From an uncultured Thiodictyon sp. (GTDB taxonomy: Bacteria > Pseudomonadota > Gammaproteobacteria > Chromatiales > Chromatiaceae), in NCBI RefSeq assembly GCF_903946935.1, contig NZ_CAJAXH010000151.1, positions 1-64,000 of the forward strand: 64,000 nt of DNA. The letters run 5' to 3'. The position numbers and the translations under genes are program-made. The notes below the pieces were generated by a model, which had not been told where the DNA came from, made no database searches, and worked only from the letters and a program-made list of their open reading frames with translations. The number at the start of each line of letters is the position of its first letter. The first letter of the stretch is position 1. Positions 54,780 to 62,812 of the stretch are shown in pieces.

Positions 54780-55943
54780 ATGGCCGTCGGCCCCCGGGCG
54801 CCGCTGCCTTATTGGCGGCTCTCGGCCTGCTACCTCTTCTATTTCGCCGCCCTCGGTGCCCTGGTCCCCTATTGGGGGCTTTATCTTCAGTCGCGCGGTT
54901 TTGACGCGTTGGCCGTCGGCCAGTTGATGGCTATCCTGGGGGCGACCAAGATCGTCGCCCCGCTGCTGTGGGGGCACTGGGTGGACCGCAGCGGCCGGCG
55001 GATGCCGCTGGTGCGCGTCGCCGCCCTGGGTACCGTGCTGGTCTTCGGCACCGTCTTTATCGCCGACGGCTTCTGGACCATGGTACTGGCGATGACCCTG
55101 TTCAGCTTTTTCTGGAACGCCTCGTTACCGCTGGTGGAGGCGGTGACCTTCAATCACCTGGGGCCGCGGCCGGCCCACTATGCCCGGATACGGGTCTGGG
55201 GGTCGGTGGGTTTCATCCTGGTGGTGGGGACCCTGGGGCTGCATCTGGACAGCGCGCCGTTGGCGATCGTGCCGGTGTGGGTTCTGAGCCTTTATTTCGC
55301 CAACTGGCTCAGCACCCTGGTGGTCCCGGACAGCCCGCCGGTCCAGGCGGCGGGTCCGGCCCCGACGCTGCGTGGACTGCTGCGCCGCCCGGAGGTCATC
55401 GCCCTGCTCGGCGCCTGCTTTCTCATGCAGTTGGGCCACGGTATCTATTACGCCTTCTATTCCATCCACCTCAAGGCGGCCGGCTACTCGACCGGGTTGG
55501 TGGGCGGGCTGTGGGTCTTCGGGGTGGTGGCGGAGGTGCTGGTGTTCCTGGTGATGCACCGCTTGCTGATCCGCTTCGGGGCGCGGCGGGTGCTGCTCTG
55601 GAGCCTGGGGCTTGGCGCGCTGCGGTGGTTGCTGATCGGCGCCTTTGTCGCGTCCCTGCCGATCCAGATCGTCGCGCAGAGTCTGCACGCGGCCAGCTTC
55701 GGCACCTTCCATGTCGCCGCCATCCATCTGATCCACCATTATTTTCCCGGCCGCACCCAGGGCCGCGGCCAGGCCCTCTATAACAGCCTGAGCTTCGGCG
55801 CCGGCGGGGCGATCGGGAGCCTGATCGGCGGCGTCCTCTGGGTGACGCCGGGTCCCTTCGCCGCTTTCGGCGTGGGGGCGGTCGCTGCGCTCATCGGCCT
55901 GTGGGCGGTGTGGCGGTGGGTTGACCTGGGGCGGCGGTATTGA
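54780..55943 (+). CDS. MFS transporter (MFS_1-like / phenylpropionate-permease type)
   Basis: 387 residues with about twelve membrane segments. YWRLSACYLFYFAALGALVP, YWGLYLQSRGFDALAVGQLM and the loop LWGHWVDRSGRRMPLV place it in the small MFS_1-like (HcaT-related) family. The substrate is unknown. It is probably co-transcribed with aroC. Confidence 0.88.
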   Translation: MAVGPRAPLPYWRLSACYLFYFAALGALVPYWGLYLQSRGFDALAVGQLMAILGATKIVAPLLWGHWVDRSGRRMPLVRVAALGTVLVFGTVFIADGFWTMVLAMTLFSFFWNASLPLVEAVTFNHLGPRPAHYARIRVWGSVGFILVVGTLGLHLDSAPLAIVPVWVLSLYFANWLSTLVVPDSPPVQAAGPAPTLRGLLRRPEVIALLGACFLMQLGHGIYYAFYSIHLKAAGYSTGLVGGLWVFGVVAEVLVFLVMHRLLIRFGARRVLLWSLGLGALRWLLIGAFVASLPIQIVAQSLHAASFGTFHVAAIHLIHHYFPGRTQGRGQALYNSLSFGAGGAIGSLIGGVLWVTPGPFAAFGVGAVAALIGLWAVWRWVDLGRRY

Positions 55944-56364
55944 CCAAACACCAAACCCCGCCGCGTCTGGGAGCGCCGACATTCTGTCGGCGACGGCGCG
56001 AAGCGCCGTTGGGTCCTCGCGAAAACAAGGCCCTTCGCGATTCACCGCGAAACCGCGAACCGCCCGCGGTCCGGCCGACAGACTGTCGGCGCTCCCAGGC
56101 GCGAGCGTCCGCAACCACGCACCGAGCGCATCGCCCGTCGCGGGTGCGTGTTATGATTACGATTGCGCTTCGCCGTCCCGTCGGTAATAGAGCGAAGTTT
56201 ACAAAAAATACAATTGCTTGGACGTCTTCACAGCGGGTACGCAGCGGCCTCCCGCAGCGCACCCGGGAGCGGTCTGCGGCGGCGGCCTGAGCGGCACGCC
56301 TCCTGACTCCTACGCGTCCCGGCATTTCCGCGCCTCCCGCGGTCCCACGCATCAGGTCAGGTTT
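55944..56364. other. Intergenic region with palindromic element before glgX
   Basis: 421 bases. It holds the 132-bp inverted-arm element listed separately and, near 56195-56215, an AT-rich stretch (AAGTTTACAAAAAATACAAT) that may be the promoter of the glycogen genes. Confidence 0.5.
55967..56098. repeat. 132-bp element with 15-bp inverted ends
   Basis: The left end CTGGGAGCGCCGACA (55967-55981) is the exact complement of the right end TGTCGGCGCTCCCAG (56084-56098). Each end also has its own small hairpin (GCCGACATTCTGTCGGC and GCCGACAGACTGTCGGC). Confidence 0.75.
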
Positions 56365-58488
56365 ATGTCAGACGCTCTCGGTCCCTATCGCACCCTGCCG
56401 GGTCGCCGCTACCCGCCGGGGGCTACCCAGGAAGAGCACGGGATCAATTTCTCGGTCTACAGCCGCCATGCGATGGGTGCCGAGTTGCTACTCTACGCCG
56501 CGGCTGACAGTGTTGAGCCCTTCCAGGTCATCCGCCTGGACCCTGAGGTCAACCACAGTTTTTTCTCTTGGCACCTGCTGGTGGTGGACCTGCCGCCCGG
56601 CACTCATTACACCTGGCGCATGGATGGCCCCAATGATCCGCGCCACCACGGCTGGCGCTTCGACCCCAACATCGAACTCTTGGACCCCTGGGCGCGCGCG
56701 GTCAATCCGTGTACCTGGGACCGTGCGCGCCGCGCGGCCGATGGAGTCATGCCCCATGATTCGCCGCGCGCCGTGGTGCTCGCCGAAGACTATGACTGGT
56801 GTGGGGATACCCCGCTGCCGGTGTCCTCCGAGCAGATGATCATCTACGAACTGCATGTAGGCGGCTTTACCCGCCACCCATCGGCCGCCGTGCGTCACCC
56901 CGGGACCTTTGCGGGGCTCATCGAGAAGGTCCCTTATCTCAGGGAACTAGGCATCACCCATGTGGAGCTGATGCCGCTCATGGCGTTTGACGAGCAGGAC
57001 GTGCCCCCGGCGGTGGGGGAGGCGGGTCTCAAGAACTTCTGGGGGTACAGCACCTTCGGTTTCTTCTCGCCCCACCCGGGCTACTGTGTGACCCCGCAAC
57101 TGGGCAGCCACCGCCAGGAGTTCCGGGACCTGGTGCGGGCGCTGCACAAGGCCGGGATCGGGGTCATCCTGGATGTCGTCTTCAACCATACCTGCGAGGG
57201 CAACGGCCGCGGTCCCACCCTGTCCTTCAAGGGGTTCGGCAACGAGACCTTTTACTGCCTGGATCAACTCGACAAGTCCATCTACCTGGACTTCACCGGC
57301 TGTGGCAATACCGTCAACGCCAATCACCCCTTCGTGGCCCGCTTCATCCTGGACTGCCTGGTGTATTGGGTGCGCGAGATGCATGTCGACGGCTTTCGCT
57401 TCGACCTGGCGAGCGCCATGGCGCGGGATGGGCATGGTCAGCCCATGGAGCACCCGCCGGTGTTGTGGGGGATCGAGCTCTCGGACACCCTGGCCGCCGC
57501 CAAGATCATCGCCGAGGCCTGGGATGCGGCCGGGCTCTATCAGGTCGGCTCCTTTCCGGGCTACCGCTGGATGGAGTGGAACGGGCGTTACCGCGACAGC
57601 ATCCGGCGCTTCGTGCGCGGCGACCCCGGCCTGATCCCGGAGGTGGCCACCCGGCTCGCCGGCAGCAGTGACCTCTATGGTGGCGATCTGCGCCAGCCGA
57701 TCAACAGCATCAATTTTGTCACCTGTCATGACGGCTTCACCCTGTGGGACCTGGTCTCCTATAACTGCAAGCACAATCTGGCCAACCACGAGGCGAACCG
57801 CGACGGCACCGATGACAACCTGAGCTGGAACTGTGGGGTGGAGGGCGACACCACGGACGCGCAGGTGCTGACCCTGCGCCGGCGCCAGGCCAAGAACCTG
57901 CTTGCGCTCCTGTTTCTGAGCCAGGGAATCCCCATGCTGTTGGCCGGCGATGAGGTCCTGCGCGGCCAGTCGGGCAACAACAATGTCTGGTGCCAGGACA
58001 ATGCGCTCGGCTGGTTCGACTGGTCGCTGGTGGAAACCAACCGCGAGCACCTGCGCTTCGTGCGCGGCCTGATCGCGCTGCGCAAGCGCCATCCGAGCCT
58101 GCGGCGGCGCCGCTTCCTCGCCGGCCAGCCCCGCCCGGGGGCGGATCTGCCGGACGTCGCCTGGCATGGGACGCGGGTCGGGGAGGCGCCCTGGGCGGAC
58201 CCGGCCGCCCAGGTCCTGGCCCTGACCCTGGCACCGGTGACGCGTACCGAAGAGCCGCTCTATATCGCCTTGAACATGGCCGCCACGGCGCAGTCCTTCG
58301 CGTTGCCCGCGCTCGCCGGGCAGGTCTGGCATCTTGCCCTGGACACCGATGCCGCCGCGCCGCTCGACCTGATTGAACGGGCGGACCAGCAGCCGCTTAC
58401 AAGCGGGGCGCTGCGCTTGGGTGCGCGCAGTGTAGTGGTGCTGGAGGGGCGGCCGGTGGTCGGCGGCGCCACGCCCGCTCGCCCTTGA
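56365..58488 (+). CDS. glgX: Glycogen debranching enzyme (isoamylase type GlgX)
   Basis: 707 residues. N-terminal CBM48 domain (GATQEEHGINFSVYSRHAMG), then the GH13 barrel: GVILDVVFNHTCEGNG (region I), FRFDLASAMARD (region II with the nucleophile Asp), IIAEAWDAAG (Glu acid/base) and NFVTCHDGFTLWDLVSYN (region IV). It cleaves alpha-1,6 branches of limit dextrin glycogen. ATG 56365 is chosen; upstream sequence to 56218 is not protein-like. It is first in the run glgX-GH57-DUF4912-glgA. Confidence 0.94.
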   Translation: MSDALGPYRTLPGRRYPPGATQEEHGINFSVYSRHAMGAELLLYAAADSVEPFQVIRLDPEVNHSFFSWHLLVVDLPPGTHYTWRMDGPNDPRHHGWRFDPNIELLDPWARAVNPCTWDRARRAADGVMPHDSPRAVVLAEDYDWCGDTPLPVSSEQMIIYELHVGGFTRHPSAAVRHPGTFAGLIEKVPYLRELGITHVELMPLMAFDEQDVPPAVGEAGLKNFWGYSTFGFFSPHPGYCVTPQLGSHRQEFRDLVRALHKAGIGVILDVVFNHTCEGNGRGPTLSFKGFGNETFYCLDQLDKSIYLDFTGCGNTVNANHPFVARFILDCLVYWVREMHVDGFRFDLASAMARDGHGQPMEHPPVLWGIELSDTLAAAKIIAEAWDAAGLYQVGSFPGYRWMEWNGRYRDSIRRFVRGDPGLIPEVATRLAGSSDLYGGDLRQPINSINFVTCHDGFTLWDLVSYNCKHNLANHEANRDGTDDNLSWNCGVEGDTTDAQVLTLRRRQAKNLLALLFLSQGIPMLLAGDEVLRGQSGNNNVWCQDNALGWFDWSLVETNREHLRFVRGLIALRKRHPSLRRRRFLAGQPRPGADLPDVAWHGTRVGEAPWADPAAQVLALTLAPVTRTEEPLYIALNMAATAQSFALPALAGQVWHLALDTDAAAPLDLIERADQQPLTSGALRLGARSVVVLEGRPVVGGATPARP

Positions 58489-58568
58489 GCCCGCCGCCCC
58501 GTCTGGCGCCTGGGCAGTGACCGTGCGATCATCGGCACCGGTAGCGCGGCCCCGCCCGGGGTCGTCCG

Positions 58569-59843
58569 ATGCGCGGTACGATCACGATGACAGGCAGCAC
58601 GATCTTTCATGCCCTTGGGCTGCACATGCACCAGCCGCCGGGAAATCTGCGGCTGCTGATCGAGGCCAATCCCGAGGAGGCGGAGCAGATCATCCGCTGC
58701 TACGAGCGCCCGGTTCGTTACGCCGCCCGCTATCCGGACACGGCCCGTCTGCATGTCGGATTCTCCGGTGTCCTGTTGGAACAACTGCTCGACCCCGACA
58801 TCGTCGATCGCTACCGCCATATCCTGGACATCCCCGAGATGCTCGACGGCTACGCCCGGGCGGAGAACATCGAGCTGATCGGCATGGGTCACTCTCACCC
58901 CATCTTTCCACTCATCCCCCAGGCCGACTGGCCCGAGCAGTTGGCACGCGCCCGCGCGGCCATGCTGCGCGCCTTCGGTCGCACCGCGCTGGGCTTCTGG
59001 CCCCCTGAGATGGCCTTTACCATGGAAATGGTCCCGGCCCTGGTCGAGGCCGGTTATCACTATCTGGTCGTCGACGGGGTGCAGGTCCGCCCCGAGGATG
59101 GCATCACCGACGCCTTCCGTCCCTATCAGGTGTGCCACGAGGGCGTCTGTATCACCCTGGTGCCGCGTGACCGCGACCTGTCCAAGGCCCAGGAGCACGG
59201 TCTCGACGCCAACTGGTTTCAGAATGATGTGCGCTGGCGCGTCGGGGACTCGCCGCGCCCGCACGAGTCGCGACTGGTCACCACTTGGTCGGATGGGGAG
59301 AACGGCGGTTGGTTCCGCCAGACCCGCGAGGGGTCCGGGTTCTTCGGTTACTTCTTCGCGCCCTACATGGAGCAGGTGCGTGGGGGCGAGTACCCGATCA
59401 CGCCGGTCTCACTGAGCGCCTACCTGGCTGACAACCCGCCGGTCGCTCAGGCCCAGGTGCAGACCGGGGCCTGGAGCGTCGGTCCCACCGCGGGCTACGA
59501 CCGCGCGCAGTGGTCGGGCAGCGAGCGGCAGCGCGCGGCGGCGACCGCGGTCAGCGACTTGAGCGCCCGCTATTGGGATCTGTGCGAGCGGCTGTCGGCG
59601 CCGTGCCCCGCCTTGGAGCACGCCCGCACCCTGATCTTGGAGGCGCAGACCAGTTGCTTCCTGTTCTGGGGTGAGGCCTGGCTGCCCCACCTCTACGCGC
59701 GCACCGTCCCGGCCGCCGCCCAACTGGACGCGGCCGCGGCCACCCTCCGCGACGCGGCCCCGCCGGCCTTGGCCGAAGCGGTGTCCCCCCAGACGAACCC
59801 CGGCGCGGGCGTGTCGACCCCCGCGGCGGGCTCCGCGCGCTGA
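58569..59843 (+). CDS. Glycoside hydrolase family 57 protein
   Basis: 424 residues. GH57 marks: FHALGLHMHQPPGNLR near the start, LHVGFSGVLLEQLLD, IELIGMGHSHPIFPLIP, LGFWPPEMAFTMEMVPAL with a likely catalytic Glu, and TTWSDGENGGWF. These are alpha-glucan enzymes (amylopullulanase, 4-alpha-glucanotransferase or branching types). The last 50 residues (AAATLRDAAPPALAEAVSPQ onward) are low-complexity. The start could be ATG 58587. Given its neighbours it acts on glycogen in the cytoplasm. Confidence 0.85.
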   Translation: MRGTITMTGSTIFHALGLHMHQPPGNLRLLIEANPEEAEQIIRCYERPVRYAARYPDTARLHVGFSGVLLEQLLDPDIVDRYRHILDIPEMLDGYARAENIELIGMGHSHPIFPLIPQADWPEQLARARAAMLRAFGRTALGFWPPEMAFTMEMVPALVEAGYHYLVVDGVQVRPEDGITDAFRPYQVCHEGVCITLVPRDRDLSKAQEHGLDANWFQNDVRWRVGDSPRPHESRLVTTWSDGENGGWFRQTREGSGFFGYFFAPYMEQVRGGEYPITPVSLSAYLADNPPVAQAQVQTGAWSVGPTAGYDRAQWSGSERQRAAATAVSDLSARYWDLCERLSAPCPALEHARTLILEAQTSCFLFWGEAWLPHLYARTVPAAAQLDAAAATLRDAAPPALAEAVSPQTNPGAGVSTPAAGSAR

Positions 59844-59849
59844 CGGCCG

Positions 59850-61124
59850 GTGATCGGACCTGAACACGCGGGCGGGCGGTCGACCGCGGGACCGTCCGAT
59901 AACACCCTGTCCAGGGAGCCGGTGGCGGCGGCCCCCAACCGGCTGCGTCCGCAGTTCCCCAGCCTGGAGCTGGGTACTGGGGTGGTACTCTATGGCAGTC
60001 GCCCCGGCATGCTGCGTGCGCATTGGCGTCTGGCGCCCGACGATCTGCGGCGTGTCGGCGGCAGTTTCCCGAGCGGCGAGGGCCACCCCCACCCGGTGGT
60101 GCGGCTGCGTCGGGCGCGCCCCGACGGCGGCGCCGACGCGGTGGCCGAGGCCGGCCTGCTCGCGGTGGCGCTTGAGGGGGCCGGTGAGACCGCCTTCCAG
60201 GTCGCGGCGGATCACGGACGCTATCACGCTGAACTCGGCCTGACCAATGGGGATGGCGGCTGGTTGTTGTTGGCCCGCTCCAATGCATTGGACAACGTGT
60301 CTCCGGTCGGGGTCAGCCTGGTGCGCCGGGACTCGGTAACGGCCATGGAAGCAGACCAGCCACCGCGGCCGATGAAAGGCGTCAGTGGGAGCGGCTTCAG
60401 CCGCGACGAGGCCCTGGCCGCTTGCGAGGTCGCGTCGCGGCTAACGGCCTTGGCCGTTCCCCCACCCCTCCATCCCTCAATAGGGGAGGGAGAATTGGAC
60501 CGCGCTCCCGGCGCGATCTTCACTGTAAGGCCGCTGCCGCCGGGTCCTGGAATGACTTCGTTGGGGAAGCACCAGACTCCGGGGCCATCGGGTTTAGTCA
60601 CCATTGATGACCCGGAGCCCGCGCTGGCAGTGCCCCGCGGGCCGCTGGTGGAGGTCTTCCCGCTGGTGACGGTCACGGGGATGGACCCGGCCGTCACCGC
60701 CCCGGCCCTTGGCGGCGCTGCCGCAGTGGGCGCGCCGCCGCTGATGGGCCTGGCCGGGCCGTTGGGCCTCATGCAGCGCGCGCTGGCCGGTCGGCCGCTG
60801 CGCCTGCCGACACCCGGAGACCCGGGTGCGCCCGCGTCGGCCCCGCCGCCCCCGGTCCCGACCGACCCGGTGACCTTTGCCCCGGTCGCGCCATTGGTCT
60901 ATGGGCATCCCGCGAGCGTGGTGGCGGGCTTGAAGATCGAGGCGGAGCTACGGATCACGGGGGAGGCGGCGCCGGGTAGCCTGATCGATCTGTTCGGTCA
61001 TCCCTTCCGGGTCGGTCGCGGGGGCCGTTTCCAGCTGATGGTGCGGGTGGACGACCCGGCCCTGTTGCGCCAGGCCCTGGCGCTCAATCCGCCGCCCGAA
61101 CTGGCCCTGACGCGGGACCCATGA
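59850..61124 (+). CDS. DUF4912 protein with in-frame repeat insertion
   Basis: 424 residues from GTG 59850. RPQFPSLELGTGVVLYGSRP, LRAHWRLAPDDLRRVGG and the end VAGLKIEAELRITGEAAPGS, LIDLFGHPFRVGRGGRFQLM belong to DUF4912, often found beside glgA and GH57 genes; function unknown. Residues about 170-260 are unlike the rest: they are encoded by REP- and MITE-like sequence that has stayed in frame (60385-60492 and around). The Pro-rich linker that follows is ordinary for the family. Confidence 0.75.
   Translation: MIGPEHAGGRSTAGPSDNTLSREPVAAAPNRLRPQFPSLELGTGVVLYGSRPGMLRAHWRLAPDDLRRVGGSFPSGEGHPHPVVRLRRARPDGGADAVAEAGLLAVALEGAGETAFQVAADHGRYHAELGLTNGDGGWLLLARSNALDNVSPVGVSLVRRDSVTAMEADQPPRPMKGVSGSGFSRDEALAACEVASRLTALAVPPPLHPSIGEGELDRAPGAIFTVRPLPPGPGMTSLGKHQTPGPSGLVTIDDPEPALAVPRGPLVEVFPLVTVTGMDPAVTAPALGGAAAVGAPPLMGLAGPLGLMQRALAGRPLRLPTPGDPGAPASAPPPPVPTDPVTFAPVAPLVYGHPASVVAGLKIEAELRITGEAAPGSLIDLFGHPFRVGRGGRFQLMVRVDDPALLRQALALNPPPELALTRDP
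60385..60492. repeat. REP-like sequence inside the DUF4912 gene
   Basis: GTGGGAGCGGCTTCAGCCGC (60385-60404), a well-known REP-type hairpin core, is followed at 60437-60492 by GCGGCTAACGGCCTTGGCCG and C-rich plus GGGGAGGGAG segments, similar to the reverse of 16675-16785. Confidence 0.65.
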
Positions 61125-61178
61125 GTCCACGTCCAGGCATTGCCCACACCAAGACTTACCGACGCTAAAGAAAAAACA

Positions 61179-62645
61179 ATGTATATCGCCATGGTCAGCG
61201 CCGAATGCGCACCGATCGCCAAGGCCGGCGGTCTCGGGGATTTTGTCCAGGGGCTGGCGCGCGAGTTGTCGCTGCGCGGCCACCAGGTCGAGGTCTTTCT
61301 CCCCAAATACGACTGCCTGCGCTTCGATCGCATTTCGGACATGGCTAAGGTCCATCGGGACCTGTTGGTGCCTTATTATGATCAATGGGTTTCGTGTGAT
61401 GTCGAATACGGTGAGGTCGACGGACTGAAGTGTTATTTCATTGACGAGCACGCCCGCGAGAGCTTTTTCCGCCGCGGCAAGATCTATGGCGAGCCCGACG
61501 ATTCCCACCGCTTCGCCTTCTTCTGTCGGGCGGTGCTCGAGTTCATGCTGAAATCCGGCCAGCACCCGGATGTCATCCATTGCCACGACTGGCAGACCGG
61601 CCTGGTCCCGGTGCTGCTGTATGAGGTCTATCAGGGTCTGGGGCTGACCCAGCCCCGCGCCTGCTACACCCTGCACAATATGGGACACCAGGGTGTGGTG
61701 GGTGAGTCCGTGCTGCACCAGGTGGGGCTCAATCCCGCTCGGTTGATGATCATGGAGCGACTGCTCGACCCGGCCGATCACCGGGCGGCGAACCTGATGA
61801 AGGGCGGGATTGTATTCTCCAATTTCGTCACAACCGTCTCCCCCCGTTATGCCTGGGAGATCGAGTATACCGAGCAGGGGATGGGCCTCCAGGGTTTGCT
61901 CCAACACTATGACGGCAAGTTTGGCGGGGTCCTGAATGGCATTGATTATTCGGTCTGGAACCCGGAGTTTGACAGCCACCTGCCGGCGCCCTACGGACCC
62001 GCTACGTTGCCGCAAAAGGCATTGAACAAGCAGGCGTTGCGTCAACGCCTTGGCCTTGAAGACGCCGTCAAACCGATCATCGCGGTGGTCAGTCGGCTCG
62101 ATCGCCAGAAGGGCGTGGAACTCATCCGGCGGGCCATCTATTTTGCGCTGGAGAGCGGCTGTCAGTTCGTGCTGCTGGGCTCGGCCCCGGAACCGGCAGT
62201 GAATGATCGGTTCTGGGGCATCAAGCGGGAACTGGAGTCCAGCCCCGATGCCCACCTGGAGCTCGGCTATGACGAGGAGCTCTCGCACCTCATCTATGGC
62301 GGGGCCGATATGATCCTGATCCCCAGCGTTTACGAGCCCTGTGGTCTGACCCAGATGATCGCCATGAAATACGGCATGGTCCCCATCGTGCGCCGGGTCG
62401 GTGGTCTGGCGGATACGGTGTTCGACGCCAACTATTCGGACAAGCCATTCGAGGAGCGCAACGGCTATCTGTTCGACGAACTGACCGAGTCCGCCATGGA
62501 GGCGGCCATGGCGCGCGCCATCGGCCTCTGGTTTCGCTTCCCGGAATATTTCAGCCAATTGCGGATCAACGGCATGCGCGCCGACAACTCATGGAACAAG
62601 CCCGCCCAGCATTATCTTGACATCTATCGCCACCTATGTCAGTAA
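61179..62645 (+). CDS. glgA: Glycogen synthase
   Basis: 488 residues. MYIAMVSAECAPIAKAGGLG with the KxGGL nucleotide-sugar motif, the GT5 catalytic domain with ACYTLHNMGHQGVVGE and NGIDYSVWNPEFD, then the GT1-like half with IIAVVSRLDRQKGVELI, ILIPSVYEPCGLTQMIAMKY (EPCGL, glucose site) and GGLADTVFD. It extends alpha-1,4-glucan from ADP-glucose (or UDP-glucose). ATG 61179 is chosen by the standard start. Confidence 0.95.
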   Translation: MYIAMVSAECAPIAKAGGLGDFVQGLARELSLRGHQVEVFLPKYDCLRFDRISDMAKVHRDLLVPYYDQWVSCDVEYGEVDGLKCYFIDEHARESFFRRGKIYGEPDDSHRFAFFCRAVLEFMLKSGQHPDVIHCHDWQTGLVPVLLYEVYQGLGLTQPRACYTLHNMGHQGVVGESVLHQVGLNPARLMIMERLLDPADHRAANLMKGGIVFSNFVTTVSPRYAWEIEYTEQGMGLQGLLQHYDGKFGGVLNGIDYSVWNPEFDSHLPAPYGPATLPQKALNKQALRQRLGLEDAVKPIIAVVSRLDRQKGVELIRRAIYFALESGCQFVLLGSAPEPAVNDRFWGIKRELESSPDAHLELGYDEELSHLIYGGADMILIPSVYEPCGLTQMIAMKYGMVPIVRRVGGLADTVFDANYSDKPFEERNGYLFDELTESAMEAAMARAIGLWFRFPEYFSQLRINGMRADNSWNKPAQHYLDIYRHLCQ

Positions 62646-62649
62646 AGTT

Positions 62650-62802
62650 ATTGTCCGCAAATGAACGCGAATGAACGCAAATAAAGATCACTGGCTTTTT
62701 GGGTTCGGTGCGATGCAGGCGAGCGGGTAGGGGGTGCATGGCCTGAGCGATGTTTGAATCTCTCTTCCCATTTGCGTTTATTTGCGTTCATTTGCGGACA
62801 AT
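62650..62802. repeat. Inverted pair of the GTCCGCAAATGAACGC repeat family
   Basis: Left copy 62650-62685, right copy 62769-62802 in opposite orientation, about 83 bases between. It lies directly after glgA and its end runs into an ATG (62801) in frame with nnr. Confidence 0.8.
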
Positions 62803-62812
62803 GGCCTTTCTT

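Noticed and set aside
56947-58332. A 461-codon open frame on the minus strand over glgX
   Set aside because: Antisense shadow of glgX.
60948-62558. A 536-codon open frame on the minus strand over glgA
   Set aside because: Antisense shadow of a clear glycogen synthase gene.
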